A DNA stretch of 64,000 nt from CAYNWK01 sp964400875. Lineage in GTDB: Bacteria > Chloroflexota > Anaerolineae > Anaerolineales > UBA4823. The stretch covers positions 1 through 64,000 of the forward strand of contig CAYNWK010000007.1 of assembly GCA_964400875.1 (NCBI GenBank). Reading direction: 5' to 3'. The notes beneath the pieces were generated by a model. That model worked only from the letters and a program-made list of their open reading frames with translations, was not told the origin of the DNA and did no database searches. This document shows positions 10,201 through 20,383 of the stretch, piece after piece (the first letter of the stretch is position 1; the number at the start of each line of letters is the position of its first letter). The translations under genes were made by a program, and so were the position numbers.

Positions 10201-10455
10201 CCAGCCTCCCCGGCGGGTGACGTGATAGCCGCGCATGGTTTTGTAGCGCGGGAACAGGTCCTTATAGGCTCGGGCAAGCACGTGGTGCACGCCGGGCACC
10301 CCGTTGGCGGTGGGGGGGCCTTCGTAAAAGACGAACTCCGGCCCGCCGGCGCGCCGGGCGTCCACTTTCGAAAAGATGTGGCGGTGCTTCCAGAAGCGGA
10401 GCACCGCTTCTTCCATCTGGTTGATATTGAGCTGCGGTGATACGGGTTTGAACAT
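7219..10455 (-). CDS. ileS: Isoleucyl-tRNA synthetase
   Basis: A 1078-residue class I aminoacyl-tRNA synthetase that loads Ile on tRNA-Ile. The HIGH equivalent is HHVL (residues 57-60) in PPTANGVPGVHHVLARAYKD. The editing-domain motif WTTTPWTLPGN, the IleRS hallmark DVWFDSGSMPYAQ and an intact KMSKTRGN loop are present. Cys pairs CPRC, CWRC, CQSC and CPEC suggest zinc ribbons. Length and style fit the eukaryote-like (type 2) IleRS group. ATG 10455 is preferred over the upstream TTG (10488) because GGGAG lies about 8 bases before it. It is second in a tandem with a paralogue. Confidence 0.93.
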   Translation of the reverse strand: MFKPVSPQLNINQMEEAVLRFWKHRHIFSKVDARRAGGPEFVFYEGPPTANGVPGVHHVLARAYKDLFPRYKTMRGYHVTRRGGWDTHGLPVEIEVERRLGFTHKAEIEEYGIDRFNELCRKSAFDYIQDWEKLTERIAFWVDLEDAYVSFTNDYIESVWWILKTFWDKELLYQGFKVVPYCPRCGTPLSDHEVAQGYAQAEDPSVFVRLPLVDDPSTSLLIWTTTPWTLPGNVAVAANPELEYVIVERRLPDSAEQEPELPEGKPELGVERLILARDRVEQVFGDEPVEVFETFKGAKLKELRYQPLFTFLLPDKPAYRVILADFVSTEEGTGLVHIAPAFGSEDLAAAIEFDLPILDTITGDGEFIPEIRPWSGRFVKDADPLIVQDLQARGLLYSAGTVTHTYPFCWRCDTPLLYYARSTWYLRTTRYKEMLVERNQRINWVPEHFKEGRFGNWLENNVDWALGRERYWGTPLPIWECQSCHHQLAVGSREELAELSGEDLGELELHRPYVDGVHFPCPECGGQMDRVLELLDVWFDSGSMPYAQWHYPFENEARFKKHYPADYICEAVDQTRGWFYSLHAISVLLNEGEAFRNVICLGLILDAEGKKMSKTRGNMVDPWEVIQQHGADAFRWYCYTAGPPGQERRFIADQVGDVVRALTLTLWNVYSFFVTYANLDQWSPLPSPLSPGREEDVRDGKSDGYTDLDRWLRSELHTLVRDVTTALETYDAPGATRPVQAFVEDLSNWYLRRSRRRFWKSEHDADKNAAYICLYEALVTLSRLLAPSMPLLAEELYQNLVVEVDESAPESVQLVEWPSFDPDLIDEDINREMRLVKKLASLGHAARNQAGIKVRQPLASASFSVSSAGERRVLERYADLLAEELNVKRVRSLESAGEAVAYSLNPLPKQLGQKYTDRYPALRAALLKLDADEAARSLLAGENLQLILKGQAYTILPEEVEVRAEARPGLAVASEGGYLAALDTELTPALQREGLAREFVRRVQELRKTAGFDLADRIRLFVQASPGLGEAIWEQRDYITGETLAVALGPLAGSGVDPEITEKFEFEGEKAAVGITRI

Positions 10456-10525
10456 GACTGGACTCCCGGCAAACCTCGGGTAGATCAAAGGCGGGACGTG
10501 CTGTTTAACGTGGTCTATGCGGGGG

Positions 10526-13500
10526 CTACCGGGCGCGGACTACACCCAGGGTGAGCTGCTCGCCGTCAATAGCGTGCTCCTCGACATGGCTCGCTTCCGG
10601 TGGGGCATGGGCGACCAGATCGTTGGAGAGGGTCTCCTGCTGGATGTATTCACCCCAGGTATGGAAGACTTGAGCCAAATCGTCATTGGCTTGGTAGTAG
10701 GTGACGATGCGATCTTCGATGTTGAAGCCGGCGTCTTTGCGCATAGCCTGGACTCGGCGGACAATCTCTCGAGCGAGCCCTTCGGCGCGCAGGCCCGGCG
10801 TGATGGTAGTGTCCAGGGCGACGGTCAGGTACTTGTCCGCGGCCACCGCCAGGCCTTCTACCGGCTGGGTCTGCACCAAGATCTCCTCCGGGGAGAGCGT
10901 TATGCTCTTCCCATCGACGTCCAGCTTGACGGGCTCACCGGCGCTCACCGAAACGGCGATTGCCTCGGCATCGGCCTCCGCCAGGGCGGCGCGCACGTGG
11001 GGGAACTGGGCGCCAAAGCGCGGCCCGAGCAGCTTGTTGTCCGGCAGCAAGTAGTAATCGACCAGCTGACGCGGCTCGTCAACAAACTCGAACCCCTTGA
11101 CGTTGAGCTCGTCCTCGACAATCTCGACCAGCTCGGCGCTCAACTCCCGCCGGGACCCGGCGTGCACCAACACCTTTTCAAGAGGCTGGCGGACCTTAAG
11201 ACCAGCGCTGTTGCGGGCGCTCAGGCCCAGGCTGGCGATCTGGCGGGCCAGTTCCATCTGCCCGAGCAGCTGTTCGTCGATGACCCCCGGATCGGCTTGG
11301 GGGTAAGCGCAGTGGTGCACGCTCCCGTGCGCCTTCGGCATGACCCCGGTGACCAGGTTCTGGTACATAGCCTCGGTGACAAAGGGTGTAAAAGGCGCCA
11401 GCAGGAGGCCGAGCTTGATCAGGACGTGATACAGGGTGGCGTACGCGGCGTTCTTGTCGGCGTCGTGCTCGCTCTTCCAGAAACGGCGGCGCGAGCGGCG
11501 CACGTACCAGTTGGTCAGGTCATCCAGGAAGGTCTCGCAGACTTGGGTGGCGTTGAGCGGGTCGGAGGCTTCCATCAAGGCGGTCACTTCTCCCACCAGC
11601 TGGTTGAGCCGGGCCAGAACCCAGCGATCTAACACGTTGTCGGATTGAGGCGTTGCTCCTTCCGGGCGGCCAGGATTATATTGGGAGTTCTCGCCAGGGG
11701 TCCAATCATCAAGGTTGGCGTAGGTCACAAAGAAGGAGTAAACGTTCCAAAGGGGGATCAGGAAGCCTCGGCGGACTTCGTCGCCGCGTTGGTAGCCGAA
11801 GAGCAGGTCGCTCTCCGGTTTGTGATTGCAGTACAGCCAGCGCATCACGTCCACGCCCATGCGGTCGGCGGCTTCGTTGAACTCGATGGCGTTGCCCCAG
11901 CTCTTGTGCATGGGGCGACCATCTTCAGCCAGCAGCGTACCGTAGGTGAACACCTCCATGAAGGGTGGTTGGTCCGCCATTACCGTGCCCATGGTCAGCA
12001 GGCTGTAGAACCAATTGCGGAATTGGCCGGGGAAGGACTCGCTAATCCAGTCCGCGGGATACCATTCACGCCAGTACTCCGGGTCGCTGCGGTAGCGCAG
12101 GGTGCTGAAGGAGACGATGCCGGCGTCCAGCCACGGGTTGCCCACGTCGGGGATGCGCTTCATCTCCCCGCCGCACTCCGGGCAGTCCAGGCGCACGGCG
12201 TCGATGTAAGGGCGGTGGGGAGTGTGCCCGGAAAAAGAATCCCAACCGGCGACGGCGCGTTCCTTGAGTTCCTTTTCATCGCCGATCAACTCATAGTGCT
12301 CGCAATCCTCGCAGACCCAGATCGGCAGCGCCAGGCCCCAGTAGCGTTTCTTGCTGATCATCCAGTCGTGCATGTTGCGCAGCCAATCCATCTCGCGGGC
12401 ATAGCCGAAATCCGGGTACCAGCGGATCTGGTCGACCACGTCCATGATCTGGTAGCGCAAACTGCGTTCCTTTTCCTCGGGAGTGAGCTGCTCACGCGGT
12501 TTATCGTACACCTCGCCCATGCTGATGAACCATTCGTCCACCAGGCGGAAGACCAGCTCGGTCTTGCAACGCCAGCAGGTGGGGTAGCGGTGGGTATACG
12601 GTTCGACGTGGTAGAGCAAGCCCTTGCGCTTCAGGTCATCGAAGATCGGTGTGGATACTTCTGAAACGTGCATGCCGCTCAGCCAGCCGAACCCTTTGAC
12701 GAAAAATCCTTCATCGGTCAGCGAGGCGAGCAAGGGGAAATTGTGTTCCTTACCCAGCACGAAGTCCTCCGCGCCGCAGCCTGGAGCGATGTGGACGATG
12801 CCGGTGCCTTCTGTCTCGCCGACTTCGTCCCACAAGATGACCTGGTGGGCTTCCAAGGCGGTCTGTTCGATGCCGCGCAGCAGCTCGGTCAGCTCGGTCT
12901 GCCCACCGGGCTGGCTCGCCGCCGGCAGGTCATCGAAAGGACCGTCGTAAGTCCAGCCTTCCATCTCGGTCCCTTTGAGCTCATCCAAGACCTCATAGTC
13001 GCCCTGCAGCATGTTCAGCGTGCCTTTGGAGAGGTATAAAATCTGGTCGCCCTGTCGAACCTTTACGTAGGTCAGCTCCGGTCCGACAGCGGCGGCGACG
13101 TTGCTGCTCAGGGTCCAGGGTGTGGTGGTCCAGACCAGCAGGGACTCGTTCTCCCGGCCACGCAAGGGGAAGCGCAGGGTGACGCTGCGGTGGGTCAGCT
13201 CGGCGTAGCCGTCGGTGACGATCTCGTGCTGGCTGATGGCCGTGGCGCAGCGCGGGCACCAGGGCATCACGTCGGCGCCGCGGTACAACCAGCCTTTTTC
13301 CCAGCAGCGTTTGAGGAACTTCCAGATCATGTAGTTGTTTTCGTTGGAGAAGGTGAAGTAGCTGCCGCCCAGTTCGGGTAAGCCCAGCCGCCCAACGATC
13401 ATCTCAACGCTGTCGGTGATCGGCCCGTCCGGTCCGTCAACGGTGATCACCTGGGAGGGGTCTTCCATGAGCTGATCGGCCAGCCAGCGCAGATTCTCGG

Positions 13501-13942
13501 TATCGTTCCAATCCATCCAATAGCCCAGGCGGATGGACTGTTCGGTCTGAACCGCGGCAAAGCGCAGCACGCGCGCCTTGCACTTGCGCACGAACTGCTC
13601 GAGGCCGTAAGCCTCGATGTCTTTTTTTGTCTGGAAACCCATCTCCTTTTCAACTTCCACTTCGACCCACAGACCCTGACAGTCGAAGCCGTTCTGGTAG
13701 CGCAGCTTGTGGCCGCGCATGGCATGGAAGCGTTGGAACAGGTCCTTATAGGTACGGCCCCAGCCGTGATGGACGCCCATCGGGTTGTTCGCCGTGATCG
13801 GGCCGTCGATAAAAGACCACTTGGGGTCGTCCTGATGCAGACGGCGCAGCTTTTCAAACGCCTCGGTCTGGTCCCAGAACGCCAGGATGTCGTGTTCCTG
13901 GGCCGGAAAATCTACTTTTGAGGGCACTTCTTTAAATGGCAT
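10526..13942 (-). CDS. Divergent isoleucyl-tRNA synthetase paralogue
   Basis: An 1138-residue class I synthetase related to its neighbour over its whole length. The HIGH equivalent is HHGW (58-61); the editing motif WTTTPWTLSSN is kept; the zinc Cys pairs CPRC, CWRC, CEDC and CPEC are kept. DVWFDSG is replaced by NPWLDAG, and the KMSKS loop by PMHKSWGN. It is directly downstream of a T-box with an Ile specifier, with AGGAG seven bases before ATG 13942. The Ile T-box supports an isoleucine role, but the changed active-site loops leave open whether it aminoacylates, edits or has another substrate. Confidence 0.85.
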   Translation of the reverse strand: MPFKEVPSKVDFPAQEHDILAFWDQTEAFEKLRRLHQDDPKWSFIDGPITANNPMGVHHGWGRTYKDLFQRFHAMRGHKLRYQNGFDCQGLWVEVEVEKEMGFQTKKDIEAYGLEQFVRKCKARVLRFAAVQTEQSIRLGYWMDWNDTENLRWLADQLMEDPSQVITVDGPDGPITDSVEMIVGRLGLPELGGSYFTFSNENNYMIWKFLKRCWEKGWLYRGADVMPWCPRCATAISQHEIVTDGYAELTHRSVTLRFPLRGRENESLLVWTTTPWTLSSNVAAAVGPELTYVKVRQGDQILYLSKGTLNMLQGDYEVLDELKGTEMEGWTYDGPFDDLPAASQPGGQTELTELLRGIEQTALEAHQVILWDEVGETEGTGIVHIAPGCGAEDFVLGKEHNFPLLASLTDEGFFVKGFGWLSGMHVSEVSTPIFDDLKRKGLLYHVEPYTHRYPTCWRCKTELVFRLVDEWFISMGEVYDKPREQLTPEEKERSLRYQIMDVVDQIRWYPDFGYAREMDWLRNMHDWMISKKRYWGLALPIWVCEDCEHYELIGDEKELKERAVAGWDSFSGHTPHRPYIDAVRLDCPECGGEMKRIPDVGNPWLDAGIVSFSTLRYRSDPEYWREWYPADWISESFPGQFRNWFYSLLTMGTVMADQPPFMEVFTYGTLLAEDGRPMHKSWGNAIEFNEAADRMGVDVMRWLYCNHKPESDLLFGYQRGDEVRRGFLIPLWNVYSFFVTYANLDDWTPGENSQYNPGRPEGATPQSDNVLDRWVLARLNQLVGEVTALMEASDPLNATQVCETFLDDLTNWYVRRSRRRFWKSEHDADKNAAYATLYHVLIKLGLLLAPFTPFVTEAMYQNLVTGVMPKAHGSVHHCAYPQADPGVIDEQLLGQMELARQIASLGLSARNSAGLKVRQPLEKVLVHAGSRRELSAELVEIVEDELNVKGFEFVDEPRQLVDYYLLPDNKLLGPRFGAQFPHVRAALAEADAEAIAVSVSAGEPVKLDVDGKSITLSPEEILVQTQPVEGLAVAADKYLTVALDTTITPGLRAEGLAREIVRRVQAMRKDAGFNIEDRIVTYYQANDDLAQVFHTWGEYIQQETLSNDLVAHAPPEASHVEEHAIDGEQLTLGVVRAR

Positions 13943-13966
13943 ACTTTCTCCTGACAGCGGTTAATC

Positions 13967-13997
13967 GAAAAACTCCCGTCCCAAATCAGGGACGAGA
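13967..13997 (-). terminator. T-box intrinsic terminator
   Basis: On the minus strand CTCTCGTCCC, a six-base loop and GGGACGGGAG form a 10-bp stem with one G-U pair, followed by a run of five T. It lies between the T-box sequence and the synthetase start codon. Its 5' arm overlaps the region that would pair in the antiterminator, as expected for a transcriptional T-box. Confidence 0.9.
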
Positions 13998-14289
13998 GCA
14001 TGCAGCGTTCTCGCGGTACCACCCTGGTTCCCGCCTAAGCGGGCGCCTCGGTCGAGCGCGCCGGGCCAATTGTATTCAAGCGGAGGCCAGGATTGGGGCG
14101 CTCGCGTCCGGGTAACGTGGGACGGTGCCGGCTCTCTTACTCAGGCGTTTGCAAAGAAACGCCCCTTTCAGGTTGCAGCTCCGGAAGGATTTTCAGCCTG
14201 CAGGTCTGCCCCGGCTCGCACCTGATCCGGGGTCGCTGACAGCCTGGTAAGGCTTACTCGTTTCCATCTTCGCTATTTTGGGTTCAGTT
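13967..14289 (-). promoter_or_regulatory. T-box riboswitch leader, Ile (AUC) specifier
   Basis: The conserved T-box AGGGTGGTACCGCG is at 14012-14025 (minus strand). Stem I starts with GAAACGAGTA (about 14255-14264). Its 3' side carries GAAAATCCTTCCGGAGC, which places the specifier triplet ATC at 14188-14190, an isoleucine codon. A terminator follows at 13967-13997. Known T-box biology: uncharged tRNA-Ile pairs through its anticodon with the specifier and through its NCCA end with the T-box bulge, stabilising the antiterminator. It should control both synthetase genes and perhaps the lipoprotein behind them. Confidence 0.95.
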
Positions 14290-14295
14290 TGGTAG

Positions 14296-14324
14296 ATTAT
14301 GCCACAGGTTGGAAATACGGTCAA
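14296..14324 (-). promoter_or_regulatory. Sigma-70-type promoter of the T-box/ileS operon
   Basis: Minus-strand -35 TTGACC (14319-14324), a 17-base spacer and -10 CATAAT (14296-14301), each one mismatch from consensus. Transcription would begin near 14289, just ahead of T-box stem I. Confidence 0.8.
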
Positions 14325-14367
14325 TCAAGATATTAGGGTTTGGGCTTACGCACTCGAGGGAGGCCGG

Positions 14368-15192
14368 TCAAACCCATTCCCGGTGTAAGAATCCCTTGAC
14401 CACCATCAGCGCCAGGAAGGAAAATCCGACCAGGATCACGGATAGAGTCAGCGCCATGTCCAGATCTACCTGAAATCCGATGTAGATCGCCAGCGGCATG
14501 GTTTGGGTGCGCCCAGGGAAGTTGCCGGCGAAGATGATCGTGGCGCCGAATTCACCTAGGGCGCGCGCCCAGCTCATCACGCTGCCGCCGAGCAGCGCCG
14601 ACCAGGAGAGCGGGATGGTCACGTAGCGAAACACCTGCCAGCCGTCGGCGCCGTCCAGGCTGGCGGCCTGTTCCAGCTCTATGTCAATATTGGCGAAGCC
14701 GATGGTGGCAGCTTTGATGAAAAACGGCGCGGCAATAAAAATCTGCGCCAGGATCACGGCCGTGGTCGTGAAGGCAATATCCAGCCCCAGCCCGGCGACC
14801 CAGGCGCCGAAGAGACCCCGCCGGCCAAAGGCCATCAACAGCGCCACGCCGGCGACCGCAGGTGGCAGCACGGTTGGCAGGTCGATCAAGGTGTCCACCA
14901 CACGCTGGAAGGGAACGCGCTGCTTGGCCAGGGCATAGGCCACCGGCGTGCCGAACAGGATGATCAGGATGGTAGACGCCAGGGTAGTGGTCAGGCTGAG
15001 GGTGATGGCTTGCAGCACCTGGGGTTGAGCCAGGTTGGCGAGCAGATCGTGGGGAGAAACGCGCAGAAAGAGCGCTAATAACGGGAGCACCAGGAAGAAC
15101 AAAAGCGGCAGACTGAGGATGCGCCATAGGGCTCCGAGCGGGGCTGGCCTGGCCGGGGGCGGCGGGGAAGGGGTGTAAGTGGGGTGGGACAT
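14368..15192 (-). CDS. modB: Molybdate ABC transporter permease
   Basis: A 274-residue permease of the ModB/CysT type with about six membrane segments. The inner-loop motif EQAASLDGADGWQVFRYVTI is the EAA loop that contacts the ATPase; TPVAYALAK and IDLPTVLPPAVAGVALL are ModB-like. The N-terminal ~20 residues are unusually proline-rich. It follows modA by 24 bases. No modC ATPase gene lies next to it; the space after its stop is the T-box promoter region. The ATPase must come from elsewhere. Confidence 0.87.
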   Translation of the reverse strand: MSHPTYTPSPPPPARPAPLGALWRILSLPLLFFLVLPLLALFLRVSPHDLLANLAQPQVLQAITLSLTTTLASTILIILFGTPVAYALAKQRVPFQRVVDTLIDLPTVLPPAVAGVALLMAFGRRGLFGAWVAGLGLDIAFTTTAVILAQIFIAAPFFIKAATIGFANIDIELEQAASLDGADGWQVFRYVTIPLSWSALLGGSVMSWARALGEFGATIIFAGNFPGRTQTMPLAIYIGFQVDLDMALTLSVILVGFSFLALMVVKGFLHREWV

Positions 15193-15216
15193 CGTGGCAG
15201 ATTTCGGGCGAATCGC

Positions 15217-16032
15217 TTACTTCAAGGGGATGAAACCGTAGCTCGCCAGGATCTCTTGTCCGGAGGTTGAGAGCACGAAATCGATGAACTCACCAGCCAG
15301 TTCCGGTTGCGCGCTGTCGGCGATGGGGGCTAGGGTATAGTCGCCGGTGACGTTCAACTCCGCCGGGATGGCCAGCTGCCCGACGCCCGGATCGGTCGCC
15401 GAGACGGCGTCGCTGGAATAGACGATCCCGGCGTCCGCTTCACCCAGCTCAACCTTGCTGAGCACGGCTTTGACATTTTCTTCGTAAGAGACCACGTTGG
15501 CGATCACCTTGTCCGGGTAATCCGGGTCGAAGGCTGATGATTGGGCTGCTTTGGCGAGGAATTCAAGGGTGTATGCGCCTACCGGCACTTGCGCTGCAGC
15601 GAAGACCAGCTGCTTTCCCGGCGCCGCGAGGTCGCCCAGTGCATGAATTGCTCCCGGATTACCCGCCGGGTAGATCACCACCAGCCGGTTGTGGATCATG
15701 ACCTGAACCTGCTCCTGGGCCGCGCGGCCGGAGGTGACGACCTGGTCCATCTGGGCCTGGTTTGCGCTGGCGTAGACCTCCGCCGGGGCACCCTGGAGCA
15801 GCTGCTGAGCAAGCTGCTGCGAACCGGCGAAGTTCAACACCACTTCGACTCCTAAGTGTTCGGCTTCGAAACGGTCGCCGATCTCGGTAAACGCTTCGGT
15901 CAGCGAAGCCGCGGCAAACACCGTCAGGGCGGCGGAGTGACCCCCGCCCGGCGCATTGTTCCGGCAGCCGGCGGTCAGCAATAGCAGGACAATCACGGCA
16001 ATCATTTTTGTCTGGGATATGAGGGCTTTCAA
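15217..16032 (-). CDS. modA: Molybdate-binding lipoprotein
   Basis: A 271-residue substrate-binding protein tethered outside the membrane. It has a signal peptide with lipobox TAGC (Cys23), then the ModA signatures FAAASLTEAFTEIG and NFAGSQQLAQQL, and GEADAGIVYSSDA near the C-terminus. It feeds ModB. Tungstate selectivity cannot be excluded by eye. The window also encodes a sulfite-oxidase-like Moco protein at 31.5-32.6 kb that would need the imported metal. Confidence 0.88.
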   Translation of the reverse strand: MKALISQTKMIAVIVLLLLTAGCRNNAPGGGHSAALTVFAAASLTEAFTEIGDRFEAEHLGVEVVLNFAGSQQLAQQLLQGAPAEVYASANQAQMDQVVTSGRAAQEQVQVMIHNRLVVIYPAGNPGAIHALGDLAAPGKQLVFAAAQVPVGAYTLEFLAKAAQSSAFDPDYPDKVIANVVSYEENVKAVLSKVELGEADAGIVYSSDAVSATDPGVGQLAIPAELNVTGDYTLAPIADSAQPELAGEFIDFVLSTSGQEILASYGFIPLK

Positions 16033-16181
16033 GCACAGCTTCCTTCGAGCGATACGAGTATAGCCCCAACGCGGAATAGTTTACCATTGCCAGCACGCGG
16101 CTACGTTGAAAATCCCCGGAAACCGTCTCGGGCTCCCGGGGAATGTCAGCAGTTTGCGGTTCGCAGAAGTCGCAGCGCGGC

Positions 16182-18089
<1,908 letters not shown>

Positions 18090-18245
18090 GCTTCCCTCCT
18101 GAAATGTGTGAAAGTGGATAGAATTTGTATTTATTATATACCTTTTTCTGGTCACCAGATCGGGTAAAGCTCTGAGAATTTACCCTGATAGTGGAAGGTT
18201 GAGGGCGTTCTGGAAGGCCACTTCGCCAGAACACTCCCTATTCTC

Positions 18246-18275
18246 TTCAATTATCATCTTGGAAAAGGATATAAT
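18246..18275 (+). promoter_or_regulatory. Probable ppgK promoter
   Basis: A perfect -10 TATAAT at 18270-18275. A weak -35 TTCAAT lies at 18246-18251 with an 18-base spacer. It would give a leader of about 33 bases ending at a strong AGGAGG before ppgK. The -10 is convincing, the -35 less so. Confidence 0.55.
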
Positions 18276-18314
18276 TTAACCAACGCACCCCAAGCTATAC
18301 TTTTAGGAGGTTCG

Positions 18315-19064
18315 ATGGAAATACTCGGGATCGATATTGGCGGTTCCGGCATTAAAGGCGCACCCGTTGATACGGATACCGGCGCGCTGCTGGCGCCGCG
18401 CTTTCGCATTCGAACCCCCAAACCGGCCAAGCCGAAACCGGTTGCGGAAACCGTCGCCGAGATCGCCCAGCATTTCGACTGGCATGGACCGGTGGGCTGC
18501 GGTTTTCCCGCGGCGATCCGCAAAGGCGTGGTCCTGACCGCGGCTAACATCGCCAAGAAATGGGTCGGGACGGACGCGGCGACCCTGTTCAGCAAGACCA
18601 CCGGCTGCCCGAGCCTGATCATCAACGACGCCGATGCAGCCGGAATCGCGGAGATGACTTTCGGCGCCGGTCGAGATCAACAGGGGGTCGTTTTGATCGT
18701 CACCATCGGCACCGGGCTGGGCACCTCGCTGTTTGCGGACGGCTGCTTGCTGCCCAACACAGAGTTTGGGCATATCGAAATTAATGGTAAGGATGCCGAG
18801 GTGCACGCCTCCGACGCGGCCCGCAAGCGCAAGGACCTCTCTTGGAAAGAGTGGTCAAAACGGTTGGACCGCTATCTGCACACCATGGAGCAGCTGGTCT
18901 GGCCCGACCTGATCATCCTGGGCGGCGGGGTGAGCAAGAAACACGAGAAGTTCATCCCCCGGCTGAGCGTGCAGGCCGAGGTCGTCCCGGCGCAGCTGCT
19001 CAACGAGGCCGGGATCGTCGGCGCTGCGCTCGCGGCGAGGTCGCTGGAAGCGGTGGTTGATTAA
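18315..19064 (+). CDS. ppgK: Polyphosphate glucokinase (ROK family)
   Basis: A 249-residue cytoplasmic kinase that phosphorylates glucose using polyphosphate and often ATP. The phosphate-binding GIDIGGSGIKGAPVD is at the N-terminus. The second phosphate motif VTIGTGLGTSLF and the ROK sugar-site region TEFGHIEINGKDAE follow. Its compact size is typical of PpgK. AGGAGG sits eight bases before the ATG. A FIST-domain gene follows after 19 bases, so the two are probably co-transcribed. Confidence 0.92.
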   Translation: MEILGIDIGGSGIKGAPVDTDTGALLAPRFRIRTPKPAKPKPVAETVAEIAQHFDWHGPVGCGFPAAIRKGVVLTAANIAKKWVGTDAATLFSKTTGCPSLIINDADAAGIAEMTFGAGRDQQGVVLIVTIGTGLGTSLFADGCLLPNTEFGHIEINGKDAEVHASDAARKRKDLSWKEWSKRLDRYLHTMEQLVWPDLIILGGGVSKKHEKFIPRLSVQAEVVPAQLLNEAGIVGAALAARSLEAVVD

Positions 19065-19083
19065 ACCTGAAGAGAGGGACAAG

Positions 19084-20295
19084 ATGGCCGGTCAAATGCG
19101 ATTCGTCTCTGCTGCCAGCCTGGAAACCGATATGGAAGCGGCCCTGGATGAACTGGCAGCAGGCGTGAGGGCGAGCTTTGCCAGAAAATCCCCCGATTTA
19201 GTCCTAGTTTTTATATCATCTTACTTCGTGAACGAAGCGCGGGAGATCGCCGCCGGGCTGCGCCGGCGCCTTCAACCCAAAGCGCTGCTCGGCTGCTCTG
19301 CTGTGGGGGTCATCGGGAAGAACCAGGAGATCGAAGAAGAGGCGGCGATCACTTTGATCGCCGCGCAATTGCCTGGGGTGGCCCTCGCGCCTTTCTTGCT
19401 GGACCCGCTCGACTGGTCCGAGACGCTCGCCAACCCCGAGGAGTTTACCCGCTTCGTCCCGGTACCGGACGGCTCCAAGCTGTTTTTAATGCTCGCCGAT
19501 CCGTTTTCGTCCCCCATGGAACTCGTTTTGCGGACCTTCAACCGCCGCTATCCGGAGATCCCGGTGATGGGCGGCATGGCCAGCAGCGCGCTGCGCCCCG
19601 GTGGGAACGTGCTGCTGCTCAACGAAGAGCTGCTCAACAGCGGGCTGGTCGGCGTAGCCCTGAGCGGCGCGTTTGAAGCGGACGTGATCGTCTCCCAGGG
19701 CTGCCGACCAATCGGACCTCCGCTGAAGGTGACCGCAGCCGCACGCAACATCGTACTCAGCCTGGAGGGCGATGTCCCCCTGGCCCAGCTGGAAGAAATT
19801 GTCGAGGCCCTGGAGCCCGACGAGCGCGAATTGCTGCAAGGCGGTTTGTTCGTGGGGAGAGCGGTCAGCAAGGACATCGAGAACCTCGGCCGAGGCGATT
19901 ACCTGATCCGCGGCGTGATCGGCGCAGACCAGGAGCAAGGCGCTATCGCCGTCGGCGATAATCTGGAAACGGGCGACGTCATCCAGTTTCACCTGCGGGA
20001 CGCGATCACCGCCAAAGAGGACCTGGAGATGCTGCTGATCCCGCAGATGTTCCGTGAGCCGCCCAGCGGAGGCTTGCTGTTCACCTGCAACGGCCGCGGA
20101 CTGCATTTATACGACCATCCCAACGGGGATATCTCCGTGATCCAAAAGAACCTGGGAGATGTGCACCTGGCGGGTTTATTCTGCGCCGGTGAGATCGGAC
20201 CCATCGGCGGCAAGAGCTACCTGCACGGGCACACCGCCAGCCTGGTGCTTTTCCGACCCGCCAAAAAACCCGGCGATGATCAACCCGTAGATTAA
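19084..20295 (+). CDS. FIST N/C-domain sensor protein
   Basis: A 403-residue soluble protein with the two-part FIST architecture. The N-terminal domain covers about residues 25-210 (LLGCSAVGVIG, VMGGMASSALRPGGN). The C-terminal domain covers about 215-395 and ends in the typical LFTCNGRG, GLFCAGEIGPIGG and LHGHTASLVLF blocks. FIST domains are thought to bind small ligands, perhaps amino acids, in signalling; no output domain is fused here. ATG 19084 with GAGAGGGA upstream is preferred to an earlier ATG that overlaps ppgK. Confidence 0.85.
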   Translation: MAGQMRFVSAASLETDMEAALDELAAGVRASFARKSPDLVLVFISSYFVNEAREIAAGLRRRLQPKALLGCSAVGVIGKNQEIEEEAAITLIAAQLPGVALAPFLLDPLDWSETLANPEEFTRFVPVPDGSKLFLMLADPFSSPMELVLRTFNRRYPEIPVMGGMASSALRPGGNVLLLNEELLNSGLVGVALSGAFEADVIVSQGCRPIGPPLKVTAAARNIVLSLEGDVPLAQLEEIVEALEPDERELLQGGLFVGRAVSKDIENLGRGDYLIRGVIGADQEQGAIAVGDNLETGDVIQFHLRDAITAKEDLEMLLIPQMFREPPSGGLLFTCNGRGLHLYDHPNGDISVIQKNLGDVHLAGLFCAGEIGPIGGKSYLHGHTASLVLFRPAKKPGDDQPVD

Positions 20296-20314
20296 TACAT
20301 TTATTTCCACCTTA

Positions 20315-20351
20315 AACACAACTCCTCCCGTAACTTGAGAGGAGTTGTGTT
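20315..20351. terminator. Perfect 13-bp hairpin between convergent genes
   Basis: Arms AACACAACTCCTC (20315-20327) and GAGGAGTTGTGTT (20339-20351) with an 11-base loop. It follows the FIST stop. The downstream T-tract is poor on both strands, so termination is inferred only from position. Confidence 0.5.
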
Positions 20352-20383
20352 GATATTAGAGGCTAAACAGTTCGCGAGGAAAC

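Noticed and set aside
10517..12664. Long plus-strand frames opposite the synthetase paralogue
   Set aside because: Complementary to an intact 1138-residue synthetase; no ribosome sites or motifs.
18190..18240. Imperfect hairpin between acs and ppgK as a terminator
   Set aside because: It lies between divergent genes, the stem is interrupted and it lacks a T run.
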